Shown here piece after piece: positions 1-7,461 of a DNA stretch of 64,000 nt (within the stretch, counting starts at the first letter, position 1; each line of letters begins with the position of its first letter). The stretch comes from Paracoccaceae bacterium (GTDB lineage Bacteria; Pseudomonadota; Alphaproteobacteria; Rhodobacterales; Rhodobacteraceae): the NCBI GenBank assembly GCA_902534325.1, contig CACAPQ010000004.1, positions 1 to 64,000 on the forward strand. Reading direction: 5' to 3'. A model generated the notes under the pieces. It was not told the DNA's origin, did not search any database, and saw nothing but the letters and a program-made list of their open reading frames with translations. The position numbers and the translations under genes were made by a program.

Positions 1-809
1 GTAAATCGACTTTCATTGAAGTTTTTGGCTCCTATCTTACTGATTTTGGATTAAGTGTTGCAGTTCTTGCTGTTGATCCCAGCTCTGTCAGATCAGGCGG
101 GTCTATACTTGGAGATAAAACTAGGATGACACTCTTGGCTCGAAATCCTGCTGCTTTTATACGGCCGTCTCCCAGTCAAACTCATTTAGGTGGGGTAGCT
201 CGCCGGACTCGTGAAACCGTGAAGATATGTGAGGCGGCAGGGTTTGATGTTATTTTAATTGAAACTGTCGGTGTTGGACAATCTGAAACTATTGTTTCTG
301 AAATTTGTGATATTTTTACTTTGCTGCTTGCTCCGGCTGGTGGCGACGAATTACAGGGTGTAAAAAGAGGGATAATGGAGCTTGCCGACATTATTTTAGT
401 AAACAAAGCTGACGGTCAATTAAAGGATCAAGCAACAAGAACTTGCGCTGACTACTCTGGAGCTCTCCGATTACTTAGAAAACGCCCTCAGGACCCACAA
501 GGGTTTCCGAAGGCAATGACCGTTTCAGCGATAGAGAAAGATGGAATTAGTGAGACATGGAAAGTAATTTCTAATCTCGTCGAGTGGCGCCAGGAAAAAG
601 GTCATTTTCAATCTAATCGTACGGAACAGTTAAAGTTTTGGCTTATTGAAGATGTTAGATATAAGTTATTGTCTGTTTTAGATAAAAATCCTATGAAAGA
701 GGATCTCCTAGAAATTGCTGAAGAAGTTGTTTCAGGAAAGAAAAATTTAGCATTGGCGGCAAACCAAATATTGCAAGAAATTTCCATTAAAAAGGGTGAG
801 TTGGGCTAG
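1..809 (+). CDS. meaB: methylmalonyl-CoA mutase-associated GTPase MeaB (ArgK family), 5' truncated by window edge
   Basis: The reading frame is open from the first bases (first full codon at 3), so the gene starts upstream of the window and about 269 codons are visible; family members are usually around 320-340 residues. The first visible residues, (G)KST, are the end of a Walker A loop. Further on are the switch-like VDPSS segment, ETVGVGQSE and the NKAD guanine-specificity motif. MeaB/ArgK proteins are GTPase chaperones that protect or reload adenosylcobalamin on methylmalonyl-CoA mutase, the last step of propionyl-CoA assimilation. The mutase itself is not in the window. The family assignment is firm; the exact client protein is inferred from the family. 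Confidence 0.9.
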   Translation, partial: KSTFIEVFGSYLTDFGLSVAVLAVDPSSVRSGGSILGDKTRMTLLARNPAAFIRPSPSQTHLGGVARRTRETVKICEAAGFDVILIETVGVGQSETIVSEICDIFTLLLAPAGGDELQGVKRGIMELADIILVNKADGQLKDQATRTCADYSGALRLLRKRPQDPQGFPKAMTVSAIEKDGISETWKVISNLVEWRQEKGHFQSNRTEQLKFWLIEDVRYKLLSVLDKNPMKEDLLEIAEEVVSGKKNLALAANQILQEISIKKGELG

Positions 810-886
810 ATTAACTTTATTTTTTCAGCTTAATTTTTCAGAAAAAAAATTACCTATTTAATATATTTTTTTTCGCCTGAAGGTGC

Positions 887-915
887 TTGACGAGCATACA
901 GAATGCCCCTAGAAG
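887..915 (+). promoter_or_regulatory. possible promoter of rpmB
   Basis: CTTGACG, with TTGACG at 887-892, matches the strongly conserved -35 element of alphaproteobacterial housekeeping promoters. A 17-base spacer leads to TAGAAG at 910-915, which is only a poor -10. The site lies about 90 bases before the rpmB start in an otherwise empty 193-base gap. I infer it from the -35 match and position alone. Confidence 0.35.
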
Positions 916-1002
916 CTCTGAAATAGTTTAAGTATACAAGCTTATTTTTTAAATAGATGTTTGGGCAAGTGTTGCTCAAAAAGTTAAAGTTAGGAAACTA
1001 AA

Positions 1003-1287
1003 ATGTCGCGCCGTTGTGAATTAACAGGTAAAGGGCCAATGACCGGAAACAATGTAAGTCATGCCAATAATAAGACACGCCGAAGATTTTTACCCAACCT
1101 TAACGAAGTGACACTACAATCAGAAACTTTGGGACGTGGTGTAAAATTACGCATATCGGCTGCAGCGCTAAGGACAGTAGATCACAGAGGTGGTCTTGAC
1201 GCTTTCCTTGCGAAAGCAAAGGACAAAGAGCTGTCTGCTAATGCTCTTAAAGTCAAAAAAGAAATATCGAAAGCTCAAGAAGCTTAA
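1003..1287 (+). CDS. rpmB: 50S ribosomal protein L28
   Basis: This 94-residue protein opens with [20 protein letters not shown] and continues with [12 protein letters not shown], the typical N-terminus of bacterial L28, a basic protein of the large ribosomal subunit. Alphaproteobacterial L28 is usually 90-100 residues, so the gene is full length. The start follows a GTTAGGAAACTAAA leader with AGGA about 8 bases upstream. It stands alone, with its own possible promoter upstream and only a short CACG/CGTG stem plus T-run (about 1293-1312) downstream, too weak to call a terminator. Confidence 0.97.
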   Translation: MSRRCELTGKGPMTGNNVSHANNKTRRRFLPNLNEVTLQSETLGRGVKLRISAAALRTVDHRGGLDAFLAKAKDKELSANALKVKKEISKAQEA

Positions 1288-1353
1288 TAATACACGGTAA
1301 ACGTGAATTTTTAATATCTACAGAACTGTTTATTCACTAGAGTGGTTTGATTA

Positions 1354-1824
1354 ATGAAAATTAAATTATTTATAGCCGCCATCCCATCACTATTGGTGTT
1401 GTGTTCAAGTCTAAGTGCTGGGCAAATTATGATATCTGATGCCTACGCACGGTCATCTGGTCCTCTTGCCAAGGCAGGTGCAGCCTACATGAGAATAATG
1501 AATCACTCTGATGAGAGCGATCGCCTCTTAGGTGTACAATCTGATATTGCAAAAAAAACAGAGCTTCATACCCACTCAAAGGATTATAACGGTGTAATGA
1601 AGATGATCCGTATAGATGAAGGTATTAAAATAGGAGCGATGAAAGAACATCGTCTTATTCGCGGTGGTCAACATATCATGTTTATGGGCCTCAAAGAGCC
1701 TTTCGAAACGGGAAAAATAATCCCATTAACACTTCTTTTTGAAAAAGCAGGTGAGGTTGGTATTGAGATTATTATCGATCAAGATAGGAAAGAAAAAAAA
1801 CATTCCCAATCGCACACCCACTAA
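1354..1824 (+). CDS. periplasmic copper chaperone PCu(A)C family protein
   Basis: A 156-residue protein with a signal peptide (basic MKIK, hydrophobic stretch to about residue 22, then AGQIMISDAYAR). The core GAAYMRIMNHS, TELHTHS, GVMKM and GQHIMFMGL segments are those of the PCuAC/DUF461 family. In this family the Cu(I) ligands are a His, a spaced Met and a later H-x-M pair; candidate residues are the TELHTHS histidines, GVMKM and the methionines of HIMFMGL. Such proteins carry copper in the periplasm to cytochrome oxidase CuA, and oxidase genes lie about 40 kb away in this window. The C-terminal tail is His-rich (HSQSHTH) and may add metal binding. The downstream phosphatase starts 14 bases after the stop. 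Confidence 0.88.
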   Translation: MKIKLFIAAIPSLLVLCSSLSAGQIMISDAYARSSGPLAKAGAAYMRIMNHSDESDRLLGVQSDIAKKTELHTHSKDYNGVMKMIRIDEGIKIGAMKEHRLIRGGQHIMFMGLKEPFETGKIIPLTLLFEKAGEVGIEIIIDQDRKEKKHSQSHTH

Positions 1825-1838
1825 TTGGATTTAAAAAC

Positions 1839-2315
1839 GTGATACAGTCGGTTCTCTTTATTTGTCTTGGTAATATTTGTAGGTCACCGACAGCCGAATG
1901 TATATTCAGAGAAAAAGCGAAAATTTCTAAACTCGATATCTTTTGTGACAGTGCCGGCACGGCTTCTTGGCATGTTGGATCTTTTCCTTATGAGCCCATG
2001 CAAGTGGCAGCACAGGGTCGAGGATTTGATATGTCCAAGCTAAGGGCTCGCCAAATTACAATAGCTGATTTCGAAGATTTTGATTTGCTGGTTGTTATGG
2101 ATAATGAAAACCGATCCAATTTAAAAAATTTATGCCCAGAAAAGTTAGATAAAGTGCACCTTTTGACTGACTATTCTTTGGAGGATTTGGCGTATGATTA
2201 TGTTCCTGACCCTTACTACACTCGCAACTTTAATGAAGCGCTTGATATAATAGAAACATCACTGAATGGATTGGTGAAAAGTTTAATAAATCATAATAAT
2301 TATTTAAAACAATAG
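1839..2315 (+). CDS. low molecular weight protein-tyrosine phosphatase
   Basis: The 158-residue protein begins MIQSVLFICLGNICRSPTAE, which holds the LMW-PTP P-loop: nucleophilic Cys9, Arg15 and Ser16 of C-x5-R-S. The general-acid region DPYY occurs near residue 125. Length is standard for the family. Start is GTG at 1839, 14 bases after the copper chaperone stop, so the two genes are probably co-transcribed. Members dephosphorylate tyrosine-phosphorylated proteins or act on small aryl phosphates; the physiological substrate cannot be read from sequence. Confidence 0.93.
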   Translation: MIQSVLFICLGNICRSPTAECIFREKAKISKLDIFCDSAGTASWHVGSFPYEPMQVAAQGRGFDMSKLRARQITIADFEDFDLLVVMDNENRSNLKNLCPEKLDKVHLLTDYSLEDLAYDYVPDPYYTRNFNEALDIIETSLNGLVKSLINHNNYLKQ

Positions 2316-2401
2316 TTTAAAGGGTTTTCAGGTCTTTTTTCTTGCTCTTTCAAGTAAGTGACTTACCTTTTCTCAATTAGGTTTATAAAAGGTTCACGCC
2401 C

Positions 2402-2803
2402 ATGCAGATTTTAACACTCTACCTTTCCACAGCAGTTGTGTTTTTGGCGCTTGATATTGTCATGCTAAAGCGTGTGCTTTACCCGCTCTTTTCATCCAAT
2501 CTCGGCGATTGGCTTTTAGAAGATCCTAGAATGGGTCCAGCAGCAGTATTTTACCTTTTCTATGTAGGCGGCGTTCTATTTTTCGCATCTTGGCCCGCAT
2601 TTAATTCAGGTAACCCAACTCAAGCCTTAATGGCTGGTGCTTTACTTGGGGTACTCGCTTACGGGACATATGAGTTTACTAACTTTGCCACTCTGCGAGC
2701 GTGGTCGCCTACTATGGTGATGATAGACGTCACTTGGGGCGCAGTTTTAACAGGTGTATCCGCTTGGGCGGGTGTGGTTATCACACGCGCAGTATTTGGC
2801 TGA
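2402..2803 (+). CDS. DUF2177 family membrane protein
   Basis: A 133-residue, very hydrophobic protein with about four membrane segments (roughly residues 3-22, 45-65, 75-95 and 105-130). It begins MQILTLYLSTAVVFLALDIV and carries YGTYEFTNFATLRAW, features I associate with DUF2177. The function of the family is unknown to me. An AAAGG element lies upstream of the ATG. It is flanked by the tyrosine phosphatase and the inositol monophosphatase on the same strand, with 80-90 base gaps, so operon membership is uncertain. Confidence 0.75.
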   Translation: MQILTLYLSTAVVFLALDIVMLKRVLYPLFSSNLGDWLLEDPRMGPAAVFYLFYVGGVLFFASWPAFNSGNPTQALMAGALLGVLAYGTYEFTNFATLRAWSPTMVMIDVTWGAVLTGVSAWAGVVITRAVFG

Positions 2804-2894
2804 TTTTATAAATCTGGGCTTAGCTCAAGGTTTTATTGGCATTTAATAGTTAGTTCAGTATAGACTTTGACAGTTTATATTGTGGAGAACTTTT

Positions 2895-3683
2895 ATGCCG
2901 GGCAGTGCAAATCTGAATATTATGTTAAAGACTGCTCGCAAAGCAGGACGCTCGTTATCAAAAGATTTTAGGGAAGTTGAAAATTTGCTAGTATCTCGTA
3001 AAGGTGCTGGTGATTTTGTCAGCCGCGCGGACATTGCTGCTGAAAATATAATTCGTGATGAACTCATGGAAGCCCGACCCACTTATGGATGGGTTGGCGA
3101 AGAAAGTGACGAAGAAGAAGGAAAAGATCCTACTCGTCGTTGGATCGTTGATCCGCTTGATGGGACCACTAATTTTTTACATGGTTTGCCACACTGGGCG
3201 GTGTCAATAGCCTTAGAGCACAAGGGTGAAATTATTTCAGGAGTTATTTATGATCCTTGCAAAGACGAAATGTTCTTTGCAGAGAAAGGATTAGGTGCCT
3301 GGATGAATGAAACTAGAATTCGAGTATCAGCACGTCACAGTATAGCAGATAGCTTGTATGCAACAGGTATTCCTTTCTCGGGAAGAATAGAAGATTTGCC
3401 AGAAACAATAAACGATCTCAAAAAATTAATGCCCAAATGTTCTGGAGTTCGCCGATATGGCGCTGCTGCATTAGACTTGGCATATGTTGCTGCTGGCCGA
3501 TATGAAGGTTATTGGGAGCGTAACTTGAATAATTGGGATATTGCTGCTGGTGTTATTATTGCAAGAGAAGCTGGAGCCATGGTTGAGTCAATTTCCATAA
3601 ATGAAGACCCGTTGATTGATGGAAATATAATTGCCGCAAGCGAAGTACAGTTTAATAAATTTGCAAAAATTATACGGGAATAA
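2895..3683 (+). CDS. suhB: inositol monophosphatase family protein (SuhB-like)
   Basis: The protein of 262 residues has all the metal-binding signatures of the family: GEES at about 68-71, IVDPLDGTTNF at about 84-94 and WDIAAG near 215. It hydrolyses myo-inositol-1-phosphate or related sugar phosphates; in many bacteria SuhB also affects rRNA transcription. The start is the ATG at 2895, preceded by GGAG at 2884-2887; an in-frame TTG at 2880 would add five residues but lies before the Shine-Dalgarno. The stop (3681-3683) abuts directly on the stop of the convergent rhomboid gene. Confidence 0.92.
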   Translation: MPGSANLNIMLKTARKAGRSLSKDFREVENLLVSRKGAGDFVSRADIAAENIIRDELMEARPTYGWVGEESDEEEGKDPTRRWIVDPLDGTTNFLHGLPHWAVSIALEHKGEIISGVIYDPCKDEMFFAEKGLGAWMNETRIRVSARHSIADSLYATGIPFSGRIEDLPETINDLKKLMPKCSGVRRYGAAALDLAYVAAGRYEGYWERNLNNWDIAAGVIIAREAGAMVESISINEDPLIDGNIIAASEVQFNKFAKIIRE

Positions 3684-4424
3684 TCATCTTCTTACTTTTG
3701 GAATATTTGATCGTGTGAATGAATATGTCGCTTCTTTGTGATCCGGGGCACCATGGTTTTTTGACCAAAACTTTTTTCCACCCAATTTCTGCCAGGTCGT
3801 AAAGGTGGCAATAACACCAAAAATAAATCCACCTATATGAGCCCAATAAGCAACGCTGCTCACCGAAGCTGGTACTGCTAATCCATTGTAAAGTTGCAAT
3901 ACAAACCAGATACCTAAGACAAGCCATGCCCGAATTGGGATAATTTTAAAAATAATGATGAAGATAAATAAAATATCAATTCTAGCTTTTGGAAATAGAA
4001 GCAAATAGCCTCCCATAACCGCTGCCACTGCACCAGAAGCCCCTATGACTGGAACATTAGAGGAGGAATCTGCTGCAAATTGCGCAAAATTTGCAAAGAC
4101 TCCTGCACACAGATAAAAAATTAGAAACCAAAAATGTCCCATTTTATCTTCTAGATTGTCACCATAGATGTGCAGGAACAGCATATTTCCTAGCAAATGC
4201 ATAAAACTACCATGAAAAAATATAGAGGTTAATAAACCTAAATAAGCGCTTCCCTCACTTATTCTTGCTGGTATAAGCGCCCAGTTTTGAAATAAAGGAT
4301 TTATTTTACTGGGGTCTCCCAAGACGGGCCAATAGCTTACAAAGATAAAAGTGTTTAATAAAATTAACCCATAAGTTATGTAGGGAAACCTAAGAGACGG
4401 ATTATGATCGCGTATTGGAAACAT
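3684..4424 (-). CDS. rhomboid family intramembrane serine protease
   Basis: This 246-residue membrane protein has the rhomboid catalytic dyad: GASGAVA with Ser130, and AHIGG with His196. The HGSFMHLLGNM segment at 71-81 contains the HxxxHxxxN residues that shape the oxyanion site. Six or so hydrophobic segments are visible, matching the bacterial rhomboid core without extra domains. Rhomboids cleave other membrane proteins within the bilayer; the substrate is not predictable. The gene converges on suhB with no base between the stop codons and points away from tRNA-Leu. Confidence 0.92.
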   Translation of the reverse strand: MFPIRDHNPSLRFPYITYGLILLNTFIFVSYWPVLGDPSKINPLFQNWALIPARISEGSAYLGLLTSIFFHGSFMHLLGNMLFLHIYGDNLEDKMGHFWFLIFYLCAGVFANFAQFAADSSSNVPVIGASGAVAAVMGGYLLLFPKARIDILFIFIIIFKIIPIRAWLVLGIWFVLQLYNGLAVPASVSSVAYWAHIGGFIFGVIATFTTWQKLGGKKFWSKNHGAPDHKEATYSFTRSNIPKVRR

Positions 4425-4595
4425 ATTTTTAGGTGTATTCTTTCAATAATAGCAGTCAAGTTGAATCTAAGTAAGTTATCTCAAACTTTTTAATATAATC
4501 TACAAATAAAAAGGTGCAAAATCTTGCATAAATTTAGTATGAATTATTCTTTATACTAGACACTCCAGACAATATAAGTAATGTCGGCGCACCTG

Positions 4596-4679
4596 GCCCG
4601 TGTGATGGAATGGTAGACATAACAGACTTAAAATCTGTGGCCTTCGGGCGTGGCGGTTCGAGTCCGCCCACGGGTACCA
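4596..4679 (+). tRNA. tRNA-Leu, anticodon UAA
   Basis: The acceptor stem 4596-4602 pairs with 4669-4675 (seven pairs, the first a G-U). The anticodon stem ACAGA (4622-4626) pairs with TCTGT around the loop CTTAAAA, putting TAA at 4629-4631. The T arm is GGCGG-TTCGAGT-CCGCC (4652-4668). The long variable arm after the anticodon stem is typical of a class II leucine tRNA. A CCA end is encoded at 4677-4679. It reads UUA codons. No integrase or repeated att-like sequence is visible beside it. Confidence 0.97.
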
Positions 4680-4781
4680 GGTGAATTAATTAATAACTGA
4701 TATTCAATTTATTGAAAGAGAAACTAAAGCCTATTATTGGCAGCAGATATTAAAAAAGCTTTAAGTCCCAGTGGAGAAAAA

Positions 4782-6629
4782 ATGAAGAATTCAAATACGG
4801 TTTTGATCGACAAAAATCCTGGTAGAAATTCTCAAACCTACGGTATTGCAAGAGAATTAGGTACTGATTTGGGGCTCATTCACGAACCGTCTGTCGGGGT
4901 GGTTGGGAATAAGGGTGACTCCCAGTGTTATATTGGTGTTTCACAAAAGGTTGGAATTATACATGATGCTTTAAAAGATAAAGTGGGTAGCAAACCTGGG
5001 CAATTACCAATGAGATTAATCCAACCAGAGTTTACTGTTGCCACATCTGATGGGATTAGGAATGGCACAAAAGAGATGCGATATTCCTTAATTGGTAGAG
5101 AGGTTACAAACGATAGTTTGTCAGAGCATCTTAGCGCTACTGGTCTTGAGGGCGTTATTGCAGTTGTTGCATGTGACAAGCCGCCTGTAGGTACTCTAGC
5201 TGCTATTTTAGAACATAACCGACCTGCAATTTTAATGTCTGATGGTTCAATTAGACCTGGTATTGATTCAGAAACTGGGGAAAGTATTGACTTAATTACA
5301 GCCTATCAAATGGCTGGCAGTGATGATGAAAAATTAAAGAGTAGAATTGCAAAAGAAGCCTGTCCTGGTTATGGAAGTTGTGGCGGTATGTTTACTTATA
5401 ACACTATGCAAACTTTTATTGGTGTTGTCGGAATGCAACCTTTGCATATGATCTCACCAGCATCTGAAGATGAAAGACGCATTGAAGAATTTCCCGCTGA
5501 ATTGGTGAATTATTTAGCTAATTTGATTAATAAAAACATTACACCTAGAGACATCGTTACTAGAGAGTCTTTAAGAAATGCAATTATTGTAGCTATGGCT
5601 GTTGGTGGCTCAACTAATGTATTATTGCATGCTCCTGAGTTAGCAAGAGCCGCTGGATATAAAGACTTTGCCAATGAAATAATGAGCCCCGAAGAATTTA
5701 ATAATTTGTCTAGAAATATTATTCCGGTTGTCATAGATGCTCGGCCTTTTGGACAATATTCGATGGTGGATATTGATGCCAAAGGCGGTATGCAAGTGAT
5801 AGTTAAAGAACTCATGGACGCTGGATTGTTAAATGGTGACACATTGACTTGCACAGGAGAGACCCTGTCTGAACAAGTCGAACGACTGAACCCTCCTACA
5901 CCGGATGAGGATGTAATTTATACTGTTCAAAAACCATATAAAGAGACAGGCGGACTGCGCGTTTTAGGTGGAAATTTGTCACCTGAATTTAGTGCTGTAC
6001 TAAAGTTAGCTGGCGTTGAAGGCGGACTGGAAAATAACATCTTTCAAGGTAAGGCTAAGGTTTTTGATGGAGAACAGGAATTATTGAAGGCATTAGACTC
6101 TCAGGCTGATATGTTCGAAAACTTTGATATGATTGTGGTACGTTACGAAGGGCCGTTTGGTGCGCCAGGTATGCCTGAAATGCTAGACTCGACCTCTAGA
6201 ATTACGGCGTTATGTCGTGAGAAAAATATTGTAGTTGGCCTCATGACTGATGGTAGGTTTTCTGGAGGATCGGTTGGTTTAGTTATAGGCCACGTTGGTC
6301 CCGAAGCAGCCGCAGGCGGTGCAATTGCTTTAATCGAAACTGGTGACGAAATAGTTGTAAATTTGAACAAAAATGAGTTGAATTGTACGCAACTTAAAGA
6401 TGAAACAATAAGACTTGAGCGCGAGACACTTTGGAATGATCTTGTGGCTGAAAATGGTGGTATGCACCCTTCGGTTGGAGACGCTGATACTAGATTACTT
6501 AATCGGATGCGTAATTCGGCAGTTTCTGCGGTTTATGGAGCTGGTATGCATCCAAACAGGTCACTATGGGTTCGTGATCCTCGGAAACCTCAGAAATCAA
6601 ATTTTGAACCGTCTAATAAATTTAGATAG
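4782..6629 (+). CDS. IlvD/Edd family dehydratase (dihydroxy-acid or sugar-acid dehydratase), divergent
   Basis: A 615-residue IlvD/Edd superfamily protein. Three candidate Fe-S cysteines are kept: Cys49 (GDSQCYIG), Cys131 (VVACDKPPVG) and Cys200 (GYGSCGGMFT). C-terminal DGRFSGGSVG and GHVGPEAAAGGAIAL match the family, including the catalytic-base serine. It differs from textbook IlvD: CDKPPVG replaces the usual CDKxxPG, and GGMFTYNTM has Tyr where Ala is normal. The family dehydrates 2,3-dihydroxy acids (branched-chain amino acid synthesis) or aldonic acids; I cannot choose, as no isoleucine/valine or sugar genes are adjacent. The start is the ATG at 4782 with GGAG five bases upstream; an in-frame TTG at 4737 would add 15 atypical residues. 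Confidence 0.8.
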   Translation: MKNSNTVLIDKNPGRNSQTYGIARELGTDLGLIHEPSVGVVGNKGDSQCYIGVSQKVGIIHDALKDKVGSKPGQLPMRLIQPEFTVATSDGIRNGTKEMRYSLIGREVTNDSLSEHLSATGLEGVIAVVACDKPPVGTLAAILEHNRPAILMSDGSIRPGIDSETGESIDLITAYQMAGSDDEKLKSRIAKEACPGYGSCGGMFTYNTMQTFIGVVGMQPLHMISPASEDERRIEEFPAELVNYLANLINKNITPRDIVTRESLRNAIIVAMAVGGSTNVLLHAPELARAAGYKDFANEIMSPEEFNNLSRNIIPVVIDARPFGQYSMVDIDAKGGMQVIVKELMDAGLLNGDTLTCTGETLSEQVERLNPPTPDEDVIYTVQKPYKETGGLRVLGGNLSPEFSAVLKLAGVEGGLENNIFQGKAKVFDGEQELLKALDSQADMFENFDMIVVRYEGPFGAPGMPEMLDSTSRITALCREKNIVVGLMTDGRFSGGSVGLVIGHVGPEAAAGGAIALIETGDEIVVNLNKNELNCTQLKDETIRLERETLWNDLVAENGGMHPSVGDADTRLLNRMRNSAVSAVYGAGMHPNRSLWVRDPRKPQKSNFEPSNKFR

Positions 6630-6634
6630 GTTTT

Positions 6635-7159
6635 TCAGTTCTGTAAAAGTCTATCGCTAAATTCTTCGACAGACTTCCAATTTGTAAATTCAAAGGTTCC
6701 TGAAGTGTCTGTGGGCCCTTTTGTTATAAACATTATGAGCCTTATCATTTGTTTGTCAGTGAATTTGTAAGAGGGATAGTCAATTTTTCCTGCAAATACA
6801 CCGAGCAAGTTGGGTTGCCAGTTTGTTAATTGGAGAAATTTTTTCATATAGGGATTTGTATCAGGAGTATTTTTACCTTCTTTTCGTGCAACTACATTGA
6901 CGGTAAAAAATGCTGTAAAGTTAGCTTTTAGAACTTCTATGTTTTTCTCAATGAATTTATAAAGTTTTGGACTGTGCTTGCCGTATCTTATACTAGCCCC
7001 AATAATAATCTTATCATACAAGTTCAGCTCTGCCCGATCAATTTCTTCGATTGAGAACAAATCTATATTTATTTTGGCTTCAAGCTTTTGTTTCAGAAAT
7101 TCGCAAATTCGTTTTGTTTGCCCATCGGTTGTTGAATAAATTATTACAGCTTTTTGCAT
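6635..7159 (-). CDS. hemG: flavodoxin-type protoporphyrinogen IX dehydrogenase (HemG-like)
   Basis: The 174-residue protein starts MQKAVIIYSTTDGQTKRI, a flavodoxin FMN phosphate-binding loop (STTDGQT). GASIRYGKHSPKLYKF and TNPYMKKFL are characteristic of HemG, the oxygen-independent enzyme converting protoporphyrinogen IX to protoporphyrin IX in heme synthesis, coupled to the respiratory chain. The ATG at 7159 fits E. coli HemG, which begins directly before this loop; a TTG at 7171 would add four residues. It converges with the dehydratase gene, with five bases between stop codons. HemG is commonest in gammaproteobacteria, so its presence here is worth noting. Confidence 0.88.
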   Translation of the reverse strand: MQKAVIIYSTTDGQTKRICEFLKQKLEAKINIDLFSIEEIDRAELNLYDKIIIGASIRYGKHSPKLYKFIEKNIEVLKANFTAFFTVNVVARKEGKNTPDTNPYMKKFLQLTNWQPNLLGVFAGKIDYPSYKFTDKQMIRLIMFITKGPTDTSGTFEFTNWKSVEEFSDRLLQN

Positions 7160-7461
7160 TTCTCGTACCAATTTTACATTATGCTGACTTTACTGAATTT
7201 TTGTTTGATTTGAAATCACTTAGTTGTCGTTTATCATTTATCTGTATCATTTGAAAAATTTAAAACCACGCAATTTCTAGCTACTGAGCTTTATTAAAAA
7301 ATTTTTGTTCAACTAATTTAAAAAGCTGCAGCTACATAGCAAAAAGATAGCAAAATTTTTAACTATAATTAGAAAGTTAGATAGTTGTTTCTCTCACTCA
7401 GAATAGCCTTGATATACGTTTAAACAGTACCATTTCTTTTGTTATAGAAACTGGAGTTTGA
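7160..7461. other. AT-rich divergent intergenic region, no gene seen
   Basis: This 302-base gap between hemG (leftward) and the photolyase gene (rightward) should hold the promoters of both. It is very AT-rich with homopolymer A and T runs. I see no RNA gene, no convincing -35/-10 pair and no open frame with a ribosome binding site. A GGAG (in CTGGAGTTTG) just before 7462 is the Shine-Dalgarno of the photolyase gene. Confidence 0.6.

Noticed and set aside
1293-1312. terminator after rpmB
   Set aside because: Only a four-base-pair CACG/CGTG stem; too weak to claim.
4596-4679. tRNA-Leu as a possible integration site for a mobile element
   Set aside because: No integrase, no repeat of the tRNA 3' end and no change in gene character beside it.
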